This document shows, piece after piece, positions 1 to 6,266 of a DNA stretch of 10,834 nt. The position numbers were made by a program, and so were the translations under genes. The notes beneath the pieces are model-generated. The model was not told the DNA's origin. It ran no database searches and saw only the letters and a list, made by a program, of their open reading frames with translations. The stretch's first letter is position 1, and each line of letters opens with the position of its first letter. The DNA is taken from positions 1 through 10,834 of the forward strand of contig JAQGLP010000436.1 in the NCBI GenBank assembly GCA_028292835.1, written 5' to 3'. Source of the DNA: Variovorax sp. GTDB lineage: Bacteria > Pseudomonadota > Gammaproteobacteria > Burkholderiales > Burkholderiaceae_C.

Positions 1-28
1 GCGCGTGGCGCAGCAGCCAGAGCTTCAT
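1..28 (-). CDS. cobC: Start of alpha-ribazole phosphatase CobC (partial, runs off left edge)
   Basis: Only the first nine codons are present, reading MKLWLLRHA. The LLRHA segment matches the N-terminal RHG/RHA motif of the histidine-phosphatase superfamily, whose histidine becomes phosphorylated. In the lower cobalamin pathway the family member CobC removes the 5'-phosphate from alpha-ribazole phosphate or adenosylcobalamin phosphate. The ATG (28-26) overlaps the TGA of cobS (27-25) as ATGA, which implies translational coupling. The motif plus the position directly after cobS make CobC the natural reading, but nine residues cannot exclude another histidine phosphatase. Confidence 0.68.
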
Positions 29-819
29 GCCCGCCAGGCCAGCGCCAGGTAGATCGCCAGCTCGCACACCTGCTGCGTGGCGCCCAGACCGTCGCCTGTG
101 AAGCCGCCCAGGCGACGCCACAGCAGCCGCGCCATCCAGCCCGCCGCCAGCGTGCAGGCCAGCACCATCGCTATGGTTTTGATAGCACCTTGCGCAAGTG
201 CGACCGGCACCAGGGCCGGAATCGACCATGCAACGCCGACGGCGAGCGCGCCGCCGCCGATGGCGTCGGCCAGCGGCTTGGCCTTGCTGGCGCCGCTGTC
301 GCCCACATAGGGCAGCCCGCGGATCAAAAACAGCGGGGCCAGCCGCGACAGCACGTGCGCGCCGACGATGGCGCTGGCGACCGCTGCCGCGCCTTGCCCG
401 GCCAGCGTGGCGAGCAGCGCCACCTTGAGCCCGAGCGCCAGCGCCAGCGCGATGGCGCCGAACGCGCCGATGCGCGAGTCCTTCATGATCTCCAGCGCCC
501 GGGCACGGTCGGCCGAGCCACCCAGGCCATCGGCCATGTCGGCCAGGCCGTCCTCGTGGAAGGCGCCAGTGAACAGCGCCGTGGCCACGGTGCTGAGCAG
601 GGCCGCTGCCAGCGCGCCCGCCGCGCCGGGGAGGCCCGCCTGCGCGAGCGTGAAAACCGCCGCGCCGACGCCACCGACCAGCCAACCCACGCCCGGGAAG
701 TGCGCCGCGCTGGCACGCAGCATGCGCGGGCTGAATCCGACCCACTGCGCCAGCCGGCCGGTGACGGGCAACCGCGTAAAGAACTGCAGCGCGAGCAGGA
801 AGTGGCGAATTCCGTTCAT
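25..819 (-). CDS. cobS: Adenosylcobinamide-GDP ribazoletransferase (cobalamin synthase) CobS
   Basis: 264 residues, close to the usual CobS length of about 250-270. CobS is an integral inner-membrane enzyme that joins adenosylcobinamide-GDP to alpha-ribazole (phosphate), giving adenosylcobalamin (phosphate) and GMP. The N-terminus reads FLLALQFFTRLPV (7-19), the family signature. It is followed by FHEDGLADMADGLGG (87-101), the acidic Mg-binding motif, and EIMKDSRIGAFG (110-121). Near the end comes GGFTGDGLGATQQVCELA (238-255). Alanine/leucine-rich membrane segments lie around 43-84, 120-160 and 185-230. I chose the ATG at 819 because it puts the family signature at the N-terminus. A longer in-frame extension up to 1131 would run through cobT in another frame and carries no family sequence. 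A weak SD (AAGG) lies 4 bases before the ATG. The ATG overlaps the stop of the small upstream ORF and the gene's stop overlaps cobC, so it sits in a coupled string. Confidence 0.95.
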   Translation of the reverse strand: MNGIRHFLLALQFFTRLPVTGRLAQWVGFSPRMLRASAAHFPGVGWLVGGVGAAVFTLAQAGLPGAAGALAAALLSTVATALFTGAFHEDGLADMADGLGGSADRARALEIMKDSRIGAFGAIALALALGLKVALLATLAGQGAAAVASAIVGAHVLSRLAPLFLIRGLPYVGDSGASKAKPLADAIGGGALAVGVAWSIPALVPVALAQGAIKTIAMVLACTLAAGWMARLLWRRLGGFTGDGLGATQQVCELAIYLALAWRA

Positions 820-971
820 CGTGCCTTGCGTGTATTCCGCAGGGAGCCCCACGTGCCGTTCTTCTCGACAAGACACACCGCGGGACCGGCTCCGCCGGGT
901 CGCCGATGTGGCCCCCTGCGAGGCGGTTGGCGAAGCGACACGAAGTGCGCGGAGTCTGGGGGTGTGCTCAT
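816..971 (-). CDS. Small 51-codon ORF bridging cobT and cobS, possibly repeat-derived
   Basis: This ORF fills the gap between cobT and cobS and encodes 51 residues, beginning MSTPPDSAHF and ending SLRNTRKAR. It is rich in Arg, Pro and Gly, with no membrane segment, signal peptide or recognised domain. Its ATG (971-969) overlaps the cobT stop as ATGA, and its TGA (818-816) overlaps the cobS start as ATGA, so ribosomes could pass through it from cobT to cobS. The middle residues (LRQPPRRGPHRRPGGAGP, 13-30) look like chance translation of GC-rich intergenic DNA of the kind I associate with short dispersed repeats in Comamonadaceae. That association is from memory and unverified. It may be a coupling spacer rather than a functional protein. 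No function is proposed. Confidence 0.35.
   Translation of the reverse strand: MSTPPDSAHFVSLRQPPRRGPHRRPGGAGPAVCLVEKNGTWGSLRNTRKAR
830..960. repeat. Candidate dispersed intergenic repeat between cobT and cobS
   Basis: The roughly 130 bp between cobT and cobS do not look like protein-coding sequence of the neighbouring genes. They contain a small GC-rich inverted repeat (CCGGC at 886-890, TCC loop, GCCGG at 894-898) and a GCGAAGCGACACGAAGTGC segment near 930-950. Sequence of this style, with a CCGGC/GCCGG hairpin beside a CTTCGTGTCGCTTCGCC motif, resembles short intergenic repeats in Comamonadaceae genomes. Only one copy lies in this window, so its repeated nature is an inference. Confidence 0.3.
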
Positions 972-2128
972 CCTCTTGACACGCCCGCGCTTTCGAAGCT
1001 CGCCATCTCGCCCAGGATGCGGCAGGCCGATTCGAGCAGCGGCCAGGCCAGCGCGGCGCCCGAGCCCTCGCCCAGGCGCAGGTCGAGCCGCAGCAGGGGC
1101 GCCAGGCCCAGGTGCGCCAGCAGCAACGCATGTCCCGGCTCGGCCGAGCAGTGCGCGGCGACGCAGCGCTGCGTCACGTGTGGGCACAGCGCCTGCGCCA
1201 CCAGCACGGCGGCGCCGGTGATGAAGCCGTCGAGCACGATCACGCGGCGCTCGCTCGCGGCCTGCAGCACGGCGCCCACCAGCGTGGCGATCTCGAAGCC
1301 GCCGAAGGCCGCCAGCGCGTCCAACGGGTGGCGCACCTGGCCATGCCGCGCCAGCACCTCGGCCAGCACCGTGCGCTTGCGCGCCAGTCCGACCGCGTCG
1401 AGCCCGGTGCCCGCGCCAACGCAGGCGTCGAGTGCCAGCCCGGTCAGGCGCGCCAGCAGCAGCGAGGCCGCCGAGGTGTTGCCGATGCCCATCTCGCCCA
1501 GCAGCAGCGCGTTGCCCGGCAGCGCGCGCACCACCTCGCGACCGTTGGCGATGGCCTGCGCGCATTGCGCCGCCGTCATGGCCGGACCCGCCGAGGCGTC
1601 GGCCGTGCCCGGGGCGATCTTGCGGATCAGCAGGCGCGGCGGAGCGGCGTTGTGCCGGGCGGCGGCCTCCCCGACTTCCGGGGCGGCATCGGCGGCGAAG
1701 TCGTGCCGCACGCCGCAATCGACCACCGTGAGCGCGAGGCCGTGCTGGCGCGCCAGCACGCTGACGGCCGCGCCACCGGCCAGGAAGTTGCGCACCATCT
1801 GCCAGGTGACGTCACTCGGGTAAGCCGACACGCCCCGCGCCGCCAGGCCGTGATCGCCCGCGCACACCAGCATCTGCGGCTGGCGCAAGCCCGGCGCGTC
1901 GCTGCCCAGGACCAGGCCCAGCCGCAGCGCGAGCGCCTCGATCTGGCCGAGCGCGCCCAGCGGCTTGGTCTTGCCGTCGAGCAGCCGGCGCAGGCGCTGC
2001 GCGCGCGCGGGATCGTCGATGTCGGGCAGGTCGGGCAGCTCGGGCAACTCGCACGGAGCCGGCGGATCGCCTGGTTCAAGACCTGTCGGACGGGCAGTCT
2101 GGCGCGAAGGCGGCATGGAAGGATTCAT
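968..2128 (-). CDS. cobT: Nicotinate-nucleotide--dimethylbenzimidazole phosphoribosyltransferase CobT
   Basis: 386 residues, slightly longer than the usual ~350 because of a Pro/Asp-rich N-terminal extension of about 40 residues. CobT is cytoplasmic and transfers phosphoribose from nicotinate mononucleotide to 5,6-dimethylbenzimidazole, producing alpha-ribazole 5'-phosphate for CobS. Family landmarks appear in order: TKPLGALGQIE (54-64), CAGDHGLAARGVSAYP (89-104), GEMGIGNTSAAS (211-222), VGAGTGLD (237-244), and GEGSGAAL (353-360), whose Glu354 corresponds to the catalytic base. The ATG at 2128 is the first in frame and no clear SD precedes it. An ATG four codons further in would be almost equivalent. 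It follows cobQ after 67 bp and its stop overlaps the small ORF before cobS. Confidence 0.95.
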   Translation of the reverse strand: MNPSMPPSRQTARPTGLEPGDPPAPCELPELPDLPDIDDPARAQRLRRLLDGKTKPLGALGQIEALALRLGLVLGSDAPGLRQPQMLVCAGDHGLAARGVSAYPSDVTWQMVRNFLAGGAAVSVLARQHGLALTVVDCGVRHDFAADAAPEVGEAAARHNAAPPRLLIRKIAPGTADASAGPAMTAAQCAQAIANGREVVRALPGNALLLGEMGIGNTSAASLLLARLTGLALDACVGAGTGLDAVGLARKRTVLAEVLARHGQVRHPLDALAAFGGFEIATLVGAVLQAASERRVIVLDGFITGAAVLVAQALCPHVTQRCVAAHCSAEPGHALLLAHLGLAPLLRLDLRLGEGSGAALAWPLLESACRILGEMASFESAGVSRG

Positions 2129-2195
2129 CGGTGGGTTCGGGAAAGCGTTGGCGGCGGCGCGGGCGACGATGGCGCAATCCCGGGCCAGGCCGCGT

Positions 2196-3707
2196 TCATT
2201 CGATCAGCGAGCGCAGCACGCCCGGGGCGAAGTGGGCATCGATGCGGTCGGCCAGCCCGTCGAACACGCTGTCGAGCGTCGGCGCATGCGCGCCGAACAG
2301 CGCCTGCAGCGCGCGCGGGCTCTCGAACAGGCCGTGCAGGTACAGGCCCAGCACGTTGCCCGCGTCGTTCTGCCACGCCAGGCCGTCGGCCATCACGGCG
2401 CGGGCGCGCTGGCCAGCGGCGGCCATCGCGGGATGCTCGGCGGTCTGGCCGTGGTGGATCTCGTAGCCGTCGAGCGCGAGGCCCGACAGCGCCACCCAGG
2501 CGCCGCCGGCCAGTGCCCCGAACCGCGCGCTGCGGTGGCGCACCGTCTTGTCCGGCTCGAACAGCGTGACCAGCGGCAGCAATCCCAACCCCGGCGCGTT
2601 GCCGTCGATGCCGTGCGGGTCGATCAGCGCCTCGCCCAGCATCTGCAGTCCGCCACACACGCCCAGCACCGCCCCGCCGCGCGCCGCGTGGGCCGCGATG
2701 GCGCCGTCGAGCCCCTGCGCGCGCAGCCACGCCAGGTCGCCGCTGGTGTGCTTGGAGCCTGGCAGCACGACCCAGTCGCTCACGGCCAGCGACGCCAGAT
2801 CGGCCGCCTCGCGCGCCCAGGCCAGGCGCAGGCCGGGGATGTTCTTCAGTGGCTGAAACTCGTCCAGGTTGCTGATGCGCGGGTAGGCGACGACGGCCAC
2901 CGTCCTCAGGACAGTACCCTGCCCGTTCCCGGGACCGTGGCCGCGCTCGTCGAACATGCCGTCCTCCTCGGGCAGGCCGTGCCCGCGCCACATTGGCAGC
3001 GTGGCGACGGTGGGCACGCCGGTCAGCGCCTCGAGCTGCGCCGGCGCGGGCGCCAGCAGCGCCACATCGCCGCGGAACTTGTTGAGCACGAAACCGCGCA
3101 GCAGCGCGCGGTCGGCCTCGGACAGCAGCGCCCAGGTGCCATACAGGTGCGCGAAGGCGCCGCCGCGGTCGATGTCGGCGACCAGCAGACAGCGCGCGCC
3201 GGCATGCCGCGCCACGCGCAGGTTGACGATGTCGCTGGCCATCAGGTTGATCTCGGCCGGCGAGCCGGCGCCCTCGATCACCACCACGTCGTTCTCGGCG
3301 CGCAGCGTGTCCAGCGCCTGCGCGAGGACCGGCCAGACCCGTTCGCTGCGGCCGCGCCACGGCAGCGCCGTCAGCTCGGCGCTGACCCGGCCGAGCAGCA
3401 CGACTTGGCTGTGGGTGTCGCGCTCCGGCTTGAGCAGCAGAGGGTTGTGGCGCACCTCGGGCCGCGCGCGGGCCGCCAGCGCCTGGAAGTACTGCGCGCT
3501 GCCGATCTCGCCGCCCCCGCTTCCGGCATCGGCGCCCGGCGCACGGTCGGGCAGCGCCACCACGCGCGCGTTGTTGCTCATGTTCTGCGCCTTGAAAGGC
3601 GCCACGCGCAGGCCCTGGCGCGCATACCAGCGGCACAGCGCGGTTGCGAGCCAGCTCTTGCCGGCACCGCTGGACGTGCCCAGCACCATGACGCAGCGCG
3701 CGGTCAT
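2196..3707 (-). CDS. cobQ: Cobyric acid synthase (glutamine-hydrolysing) CobQ
   Basis: 503 residues, normal for CobQ/CbiP. It amidates the corrin side chains b, d, e and g of adenosylcobyrinate a,c-diamide, using glutamine and ATP. The N-terminal dethiobiotin-synthetase-like domain carries the P-loop GTSSGAGKS (10-18), APFKAQNMSNNARV (36-49), EIGSAQYFQA (67-76), VIEGAGSPAEINL (143-155) and ADIDRGGAFAHLYG (177-190). The C-terminal triad-type glutamine amidotransferase domain has LPGSKHTSGDLAWL (315-328), the nucleophile Cys351 in GVCGGLQMLG (349-358), YEIHHG (415-420) and YLHGLFE (456-462) with the partner His458. A Gly/Ala/Pro-rich stretch at about 50-66 lengthens the loop before EIGSAQ. The ATG at 3707 puts the P-loop at the expected distance. 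In-frame sequence upstream, up to 4034, crosses the tandem repeat and is not conserved-looking. This is the first gene of the minus-strand cobQ-cobT-cobS-cobC run. Confidence 0.96.
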   Translation of the reverse strand: MTARCVMVLGTSSGAGKSWLATALCRWYARQGLRVAPFKAQNMSNNARVVALPDRAPGADAGSGGGEIGSAQYFQALAARARPEVRHNPLLLKPERDTHSQVVLLGRVSAELTALPWRGRSERVWPVLAQALDTLRAENDVVVIEGAGSPAEINLMASDIVNLRVARHAGARCLLVADIDRGGAFAHLYGTWALLSEADRALLRGFVLNKFRGDVALLAPAPAQLEALTGVPTVATLPMWRGHGLPEEDGMFDERGHGPGNGQGTVLRTVAVVAYPRISNLDEFQPLKNIPGLRLAWAREAADLASLAVSDWVVLPGSKHTSGDLAWLRAQGLDGAIAAHAARGGAVLGVCGGLQMLGEALIDPHGIDGNAPGLGLLPLVTLFEPDKTVRHRSARFGALAGGAWVALSGLALDGYEIHHGQTAEHPAMAAAGQRARAVMADGLAWQNDAGNVLGLYLHGLFESPRALQALFGAHAPTLDSVFDGLADRIDAHFAPGVLRSLIE

Positions 3708-3867
3708 GCGCGGCGCCGCGCGCTGCGGCAAGGAAGGAAAATCATGACAGGCAAGGGAATTGGAAACGCGAGGCAGGCCAGGGCCGCGGTGTGCGACGCC
3801 AACCCGTTCGATACAGCGACGCCGGATGGTAATCGCGCGCCACGTGAGAGGACTCCCCATCATGCCT

Positions 3868-3893
3868 CCGGCATCACCGGCATCACCGGCATC
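3868..3893. repeat. 9-bp tandem repeat (CCGGCATCA), about 2.9 copies
   Basis: The unit CCGGCATCA occurs at 3868-3876 and 3877-3885, followed by a partial copy CCGGCATC at 3886-3893, all exact. The repeat lies about 160 bp upstream of the cobQ start, in non-coding sequence. It may be a slippage-generated microsatellite, and no regulatory role can be read from it. Confidence 0.75.
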
Positions 3894-3991
3894 TCCTCGC
3901 CATCGCCGATGTCGGTGCCGGCTGACGGGTTTTAGGCGGATTGCCCGGGCGCTGGCGGCGCGCGGACTGGGCAAGATGACTCTTTTAACCC

Positions 3992-3997
3992 AGGAGG
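3992..3997 (+). promoter_or_regulatory. Strong Shine-Dalgarno site for the 58-residue gene
   Basis: AGGAGG is a full match to the anti-SD core and lies four bases (CTCC) before the ATG at 4002. It is the strongest ribosome-binding site in the window and is the main reason for accepting the small ORF as a real gene. Confidence 0.75.
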
Positions 3998-4001
3998 CTC
4001 C

Positions 4002-4178
4002 ATGAACCCGACCGCCCCGCCAAGCAAGCCCCATACCAACGATGAACCCGAGATCACGCAGGAAGATGACGTGCCAATTGACAGAAAGGATGTCGAGGGC
4101 GAGCGCCTGATGAAGGAAGTTCGCAACGACAAGCTGAAGGACAAGAGCGGTACCGAAGACAAGACCGGAGGCGGCTGA
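4002..4178 (+). CDS. Small charged hypothetical protein, 58 residues
   Basis: I do not recognise this protein. It starts MNPTAPPSKPHTNDEPEITQ and ends with KDKSGTEDKTGGG. It is hydrophilic and dominated by Asp, Glu, Lys and Arg, with a Pro-rich start and a Gly tail. It has no Cys, no membrane segment and no signal peptide, and is probably disordered apart from a possible short helix around residues 28-48 (DRKDVEGERLMKEVRNDKLK). Support for it being real comes from the perfect AGGAGG four bases upstream, an uninterrupted frame ending in TGA, and a composition (AAC, AAG, GAA, GAT codons) unlike the GC-rich shadow frames nearby. It is the only plus-strand gene between the two minus-strand groups and faces the ZIP gene tail to tail. 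Confidence 0.72.
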   Translation: MNPTAPPSKPHTNDEPEITQEDDVPIDRKDVEGERLMKEVRNDKLKDKSGTEDKTGGG

Positions 4179-4214
4179 GCCGCGTCGGCAACGGGTCGGT
4201 GGCGACCTCGCGGC
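4179..4214. terminator. Possible bidirectional stem-loop between convergent genes
   Basis: Between the stop of the small plus-strand gene and the stop of the ZIP gene, GCCGC plus GTCG (4179-4187) can pair with CGAC (4203-4206) and GCGGC (4210-4214), with a 3-nt bulge and a 15-nt loop. There is no U-tract on either strand, so intrinsic termination is uncertain. The placement between convergent genes is the main argument for it. Confidence 0.3.
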
Positions 4215-4226
4215 CGCAGCCGTGTC

Positions 4227-5150
4227 TCAGTTCAATGCCGTGTCCAGCAGCAGCATCACGACGAAGCCCAGCATCAGCCCGCCCGTCGCATAGGCCTCAT
4301 GGCCCTGGCGGTGCGACTCGGGAATGATCTCGTGGCTGATGACGAACAACATGGCGCCCGCCGCGAGCGCCAGCCCCCAGGGCAGCAGGCTGGCCGAGAT
4401 GCCGATCACCGCGACGCCGAACACGGCGGCCAGCGGCTCGACCAGCCCCGACAGCACGCCCAGCCCGGCGGACAGCCAGCGACCGTAACCCACGCTGCGC
4501 AGCGCCACCGCGACCACCATGCCCTCAGGCACGTCCTGGATGGAAATCCCGGTGGCCAGGGCGGTCGCGCCGATCGGATCGGAGCCCGCGAAGGCAACGC
4601 CGATGGCCAGCCCCTCGGGCAGGTTGTGCAGCGAGATCGCCAGCACGAACAGCCAGACGCGCTTGAGCGCGCGCGCCTGCGGCCCTTCGAGACCCTTGAC
4701 GAAGTGCTCGTGCGGCACGGTGCGGTCGATCAGCAGCAGCAGCGCCGCGCCCGCCAGGATGCCCAGGCCCACGATGGCGCCAGCGCCCCAGCCGCCGGCG
4801 CCCTGGGCCCGGGCGGCGGCCAGCGCCGGGATCACCAGCGAGAAGGAACTGGCCGCCAGCATCACGCCGGCGCCGAAGCCCAGCATGCTGTCATAGCTGC
4901 GTTGCGAGAACTGCTGCGACAGCAGCACCGGCACCGTGCCCAGCGAGGTTGCGAGCGCGGCGAACAGCCCGCCCACCACGGCGCCACGCATGCGCACGTC
5001 GGCCGCGCCGAACGCCTGCACCGCCTGCCAGGCAAAGACCGACAGGCCGCCCAGAACGATCGCCCAGACGATGCCACGCCGCCACGAGCGTCGGTGCCGT
5101 CCTTCAGCGGCATCGTCCAGGGAAGCGCAAAGCGCGGTCGAATGTTTCAT
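4227..5150 (-). CDS. ZIP family divalent metal transporter (GufA-like)
   Basis: 307 residues from the ATG at 5150. This is a polytopic inner-membrane protein of the ZIP family, which moves Zn2+ and other divalent cations (Fe, Mn, Cd, Co in various members) into the cytoplasm. Hydrophobic segments lie at about 25-50, 56-78, 90-112, 122-141, 164-188, 195-217, 225-253, 256-277 and 287-304. The metal-site helices are visible: LHNLPEGLAIGVAF (174-187) and SIQDVPEG (203-210), in which Gln replaces the first His as is usual in the GufA branch. They are followed by SHEIIPESH (272-280). PHEHF (146-150) lies in a loop. An in-frame ATG at 5204 adds 18 residues and sits 6 bases after the cobD-like stop, so the start is uncertain. 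Neither start has a good SD. It is third in the ATPase-cobD-ZIP string. Confidence 0.9.
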   Translation of the reverse strand: MKHSTALCASLDDAAEGRHRRSWRRGIVWAIVLGGLSVFAWQAVQAFGAADVRMRGAVVGGLFAALATSLGTVPVLLSQQFSQRSYDSMLGFGAGVMLAASSFSLVIPALAAARAQGAGGWGAGAIVGLGILAGAALLLLIDRTVPHEHFVKGLEGPQARALKRVWLFVLAISLHNLPEGLAIGVAFAGSDPIGATALATGISIQDVPEGMVVAVALRSVGYGRWLSAGLGVLSGLVEPLAAVFGVAVIGISASLLPWGLALAAGAMLFVISHEIIPESHRQGHEAYATGGLMLGFVVMLLLDTALN

Positions 5151-5210
5151 GATTGGCTTTGGCACAGGCCAGCAGGGCAATTTCGATGCCGGCAGAAAAT
5201 TCATGAAAAG

Positions 5211-6254
5211 TCAAGGGACCCGGGGACTGAAGGCCTGGCGCATCTCCTGGACGGCGACCTGCAGCGCGGCCTGTGCCGCCGGCGCCAGCGCAGCCAGGCG
5301 GACATGGCCCGGCAAGCCGAAAGAGGCGGTGTCGCGCAGCTTCAGCCCCTCGGCGCGCAAGGCGGCGCACAACGACGCGACGTCCGCCACAGGCGGACGG
5401 GCGCAGAAGAAATTGGCCACGCCCGGCTCGCAACGCCAACCCCATTCCTCGCACAGCGCGATCTGCCGGGTCTTCCAGTCGCGCAAGGTGGCAAGACTGA
5501 CGGCGAGCCAGCGCTGCGTCGCGGGCTCGGTCCAGCTCTGGAGCATCGCCACGCCGTGCGCGCCGAGGGGCCACGATGGCGCCAGCGCGTCCATCGCCTG
5601 CGCGAGCGGCCCGGCGTCGGCGGGCGCAATCGCATAGGCGGCGCGCACGCCCGTCAGGCCCAGCGCCTTGTTGGGCGTCCAGAGTTGCCAGACGCGGTCT
5701 CGGTGGGCCGGACCCCAGGCCGGCGCGCCCTCCAGCCGGAGCGGCGCGTAGGCCAGGTCGACGACGCAGTTTGCGTCCGGCGCCAGCGCGGCGATGCGAG
5801 CGCCCAGCGCGGCATCGCTCTGTCCCAGGGGGCTCGACGGGTCGCAGCACCAGATCAGGGACGCCCCGGCTGTCGGCCGCGGTTCGGGCACCGCGCGCAG
5901 ACCCCAGGCCCAGGCGGCCTGTGCGTAATCGCCGTAGCCATGGGCCGGCAGCGCCACCCCGACGGCGCCGCGCCGCGCCACGGCAGCGGTCATGCGAAAG
6001 ATGAATTCGCTGGCGCTGGCCGCCAACACGATGCGCGTCGCCGCCACCGCATGGAACGCGGCCAGCCGCTCGCGCAGCGCCGTGTAGCGTGGATCGGGGT
6101 AGCGCGTGGCGTCGGCCTGCCGCACGGCGACCAGCGCGGCCGGACACGGCCCGCAGGCATTGCTGTTGGTGGAGAAGTCGTACAGCGGAACGCCGAGCGC
6201 ATCGGGACCGCCGTGCGCACGGACGGTATCGGGCCTGTCGAAAACGGAATTCAT
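5211..6254 (-). CDS. cobD: L-threonine-O-3-phosphate decarboxylase CobD-like PLP enzyme
   Basis: 347 residues of fold-type I, class I/II aminotransferase type. CobD (called CobC in Pseudomonas naming) decarboxylates threonine phosphate to (R)-1-amino-2-propanol phosphate, the linker arm of the corrin lower loop. The N-terminus has DFSTNSNACGPCP (26-38), matching the DFSxNxNPxGPxP-type start of this family. Lys196 in TPNKALGLTGVRAAY (193-207) is the expected PLP Schiff-base lysine, followed by Arg204. DLAY (166-169) stands where DEAY is usual, and GHVRLA (316-321) supplies the carboxylate-binding arginine. The usual NPNNPTG motif is replaced by DPSSPLG (138-144). It starts 12 bp after the ATPase stop behind a weak AGGG, and ends 6 bp before an alternative start of the ZIP gene. 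This points to co-transcription with metal genes, away from the main cob run. A related aminotransferase cannot be fully excluded. Confidence 0.8.
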   Translation of the reverse strand: MNSVFDRPDTVRAHGGPDALGVPLYDFSTNSNACGPCPAALVAVRQADATRYPDPRYTALRERLAAFHAVAATRIVLAASASEFIFRMTAAVARRGAVGVALPAHGYGDYAQAAWAWGLRAVPEPRPTAGASLIWCCDPSSPLGQSDAALGARIAALAPDANCVVDLAYAPLRLEGAPAWGPAHRDRVWQLWTPNKALGLTGVRAAYAIAPADAGPLAQAMDALAPSWPLGAHGVAMLQSWTEPATQRWLAVSLATLRDWKTRQIALCEEWGWRCEPGVANFFCARPPVADVASLCAALRAEGLKLRDTASFGLPGHVRLAALAPAAQAALQVAVQEMRQAFSPRVP

Positions 6255-6266
6255 GCGCCCTGGAAT

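Larger units (their letters stand above)
3708..4001. other. Intergenic region between cobQ and the small plus-strand gene
   Basis: This 294-bp stretch is the divergent leader of cobQ (minus) and of the 58-residue gene (plus). I see no convincing coding sequence on either strand. I looked on the minus strand for a cobalamin riboswitch (B12 box, CCCCGC core before cobQ) and found none. No sigma-70 promoter stands out, although one must presumably drive cobQ. The only clear structure is a 9-bp tandem repeat at 3868-3893. A TTTTAGGCGGATTG segment near 3930 and TCTTTTAACC near 3981 are the least GC-rich parts and are the likeliest places for plus-strand promoter elements. Confidence 0.5.

Noticed and set aside
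820..1131. N-terminal extension of cobS up to 1131
   Set aside because: The extension is Arg/Trp/Cys-rich, overlaps cobT in another frame, and would place the CobS signature over 100 residues from the N-terminus.
1965..3935. A 656-codon open frame on the plus strand
   Set aside because: It is antisense to cobQ and the start of cobT, with no recognisable motif and shadow-like composition.
3708..4001. Cobalamin riboswitch before cobQ
   Set aside because: No B12 box or conserved core was found by eye on the minus strand. A covariance search would be decisive.
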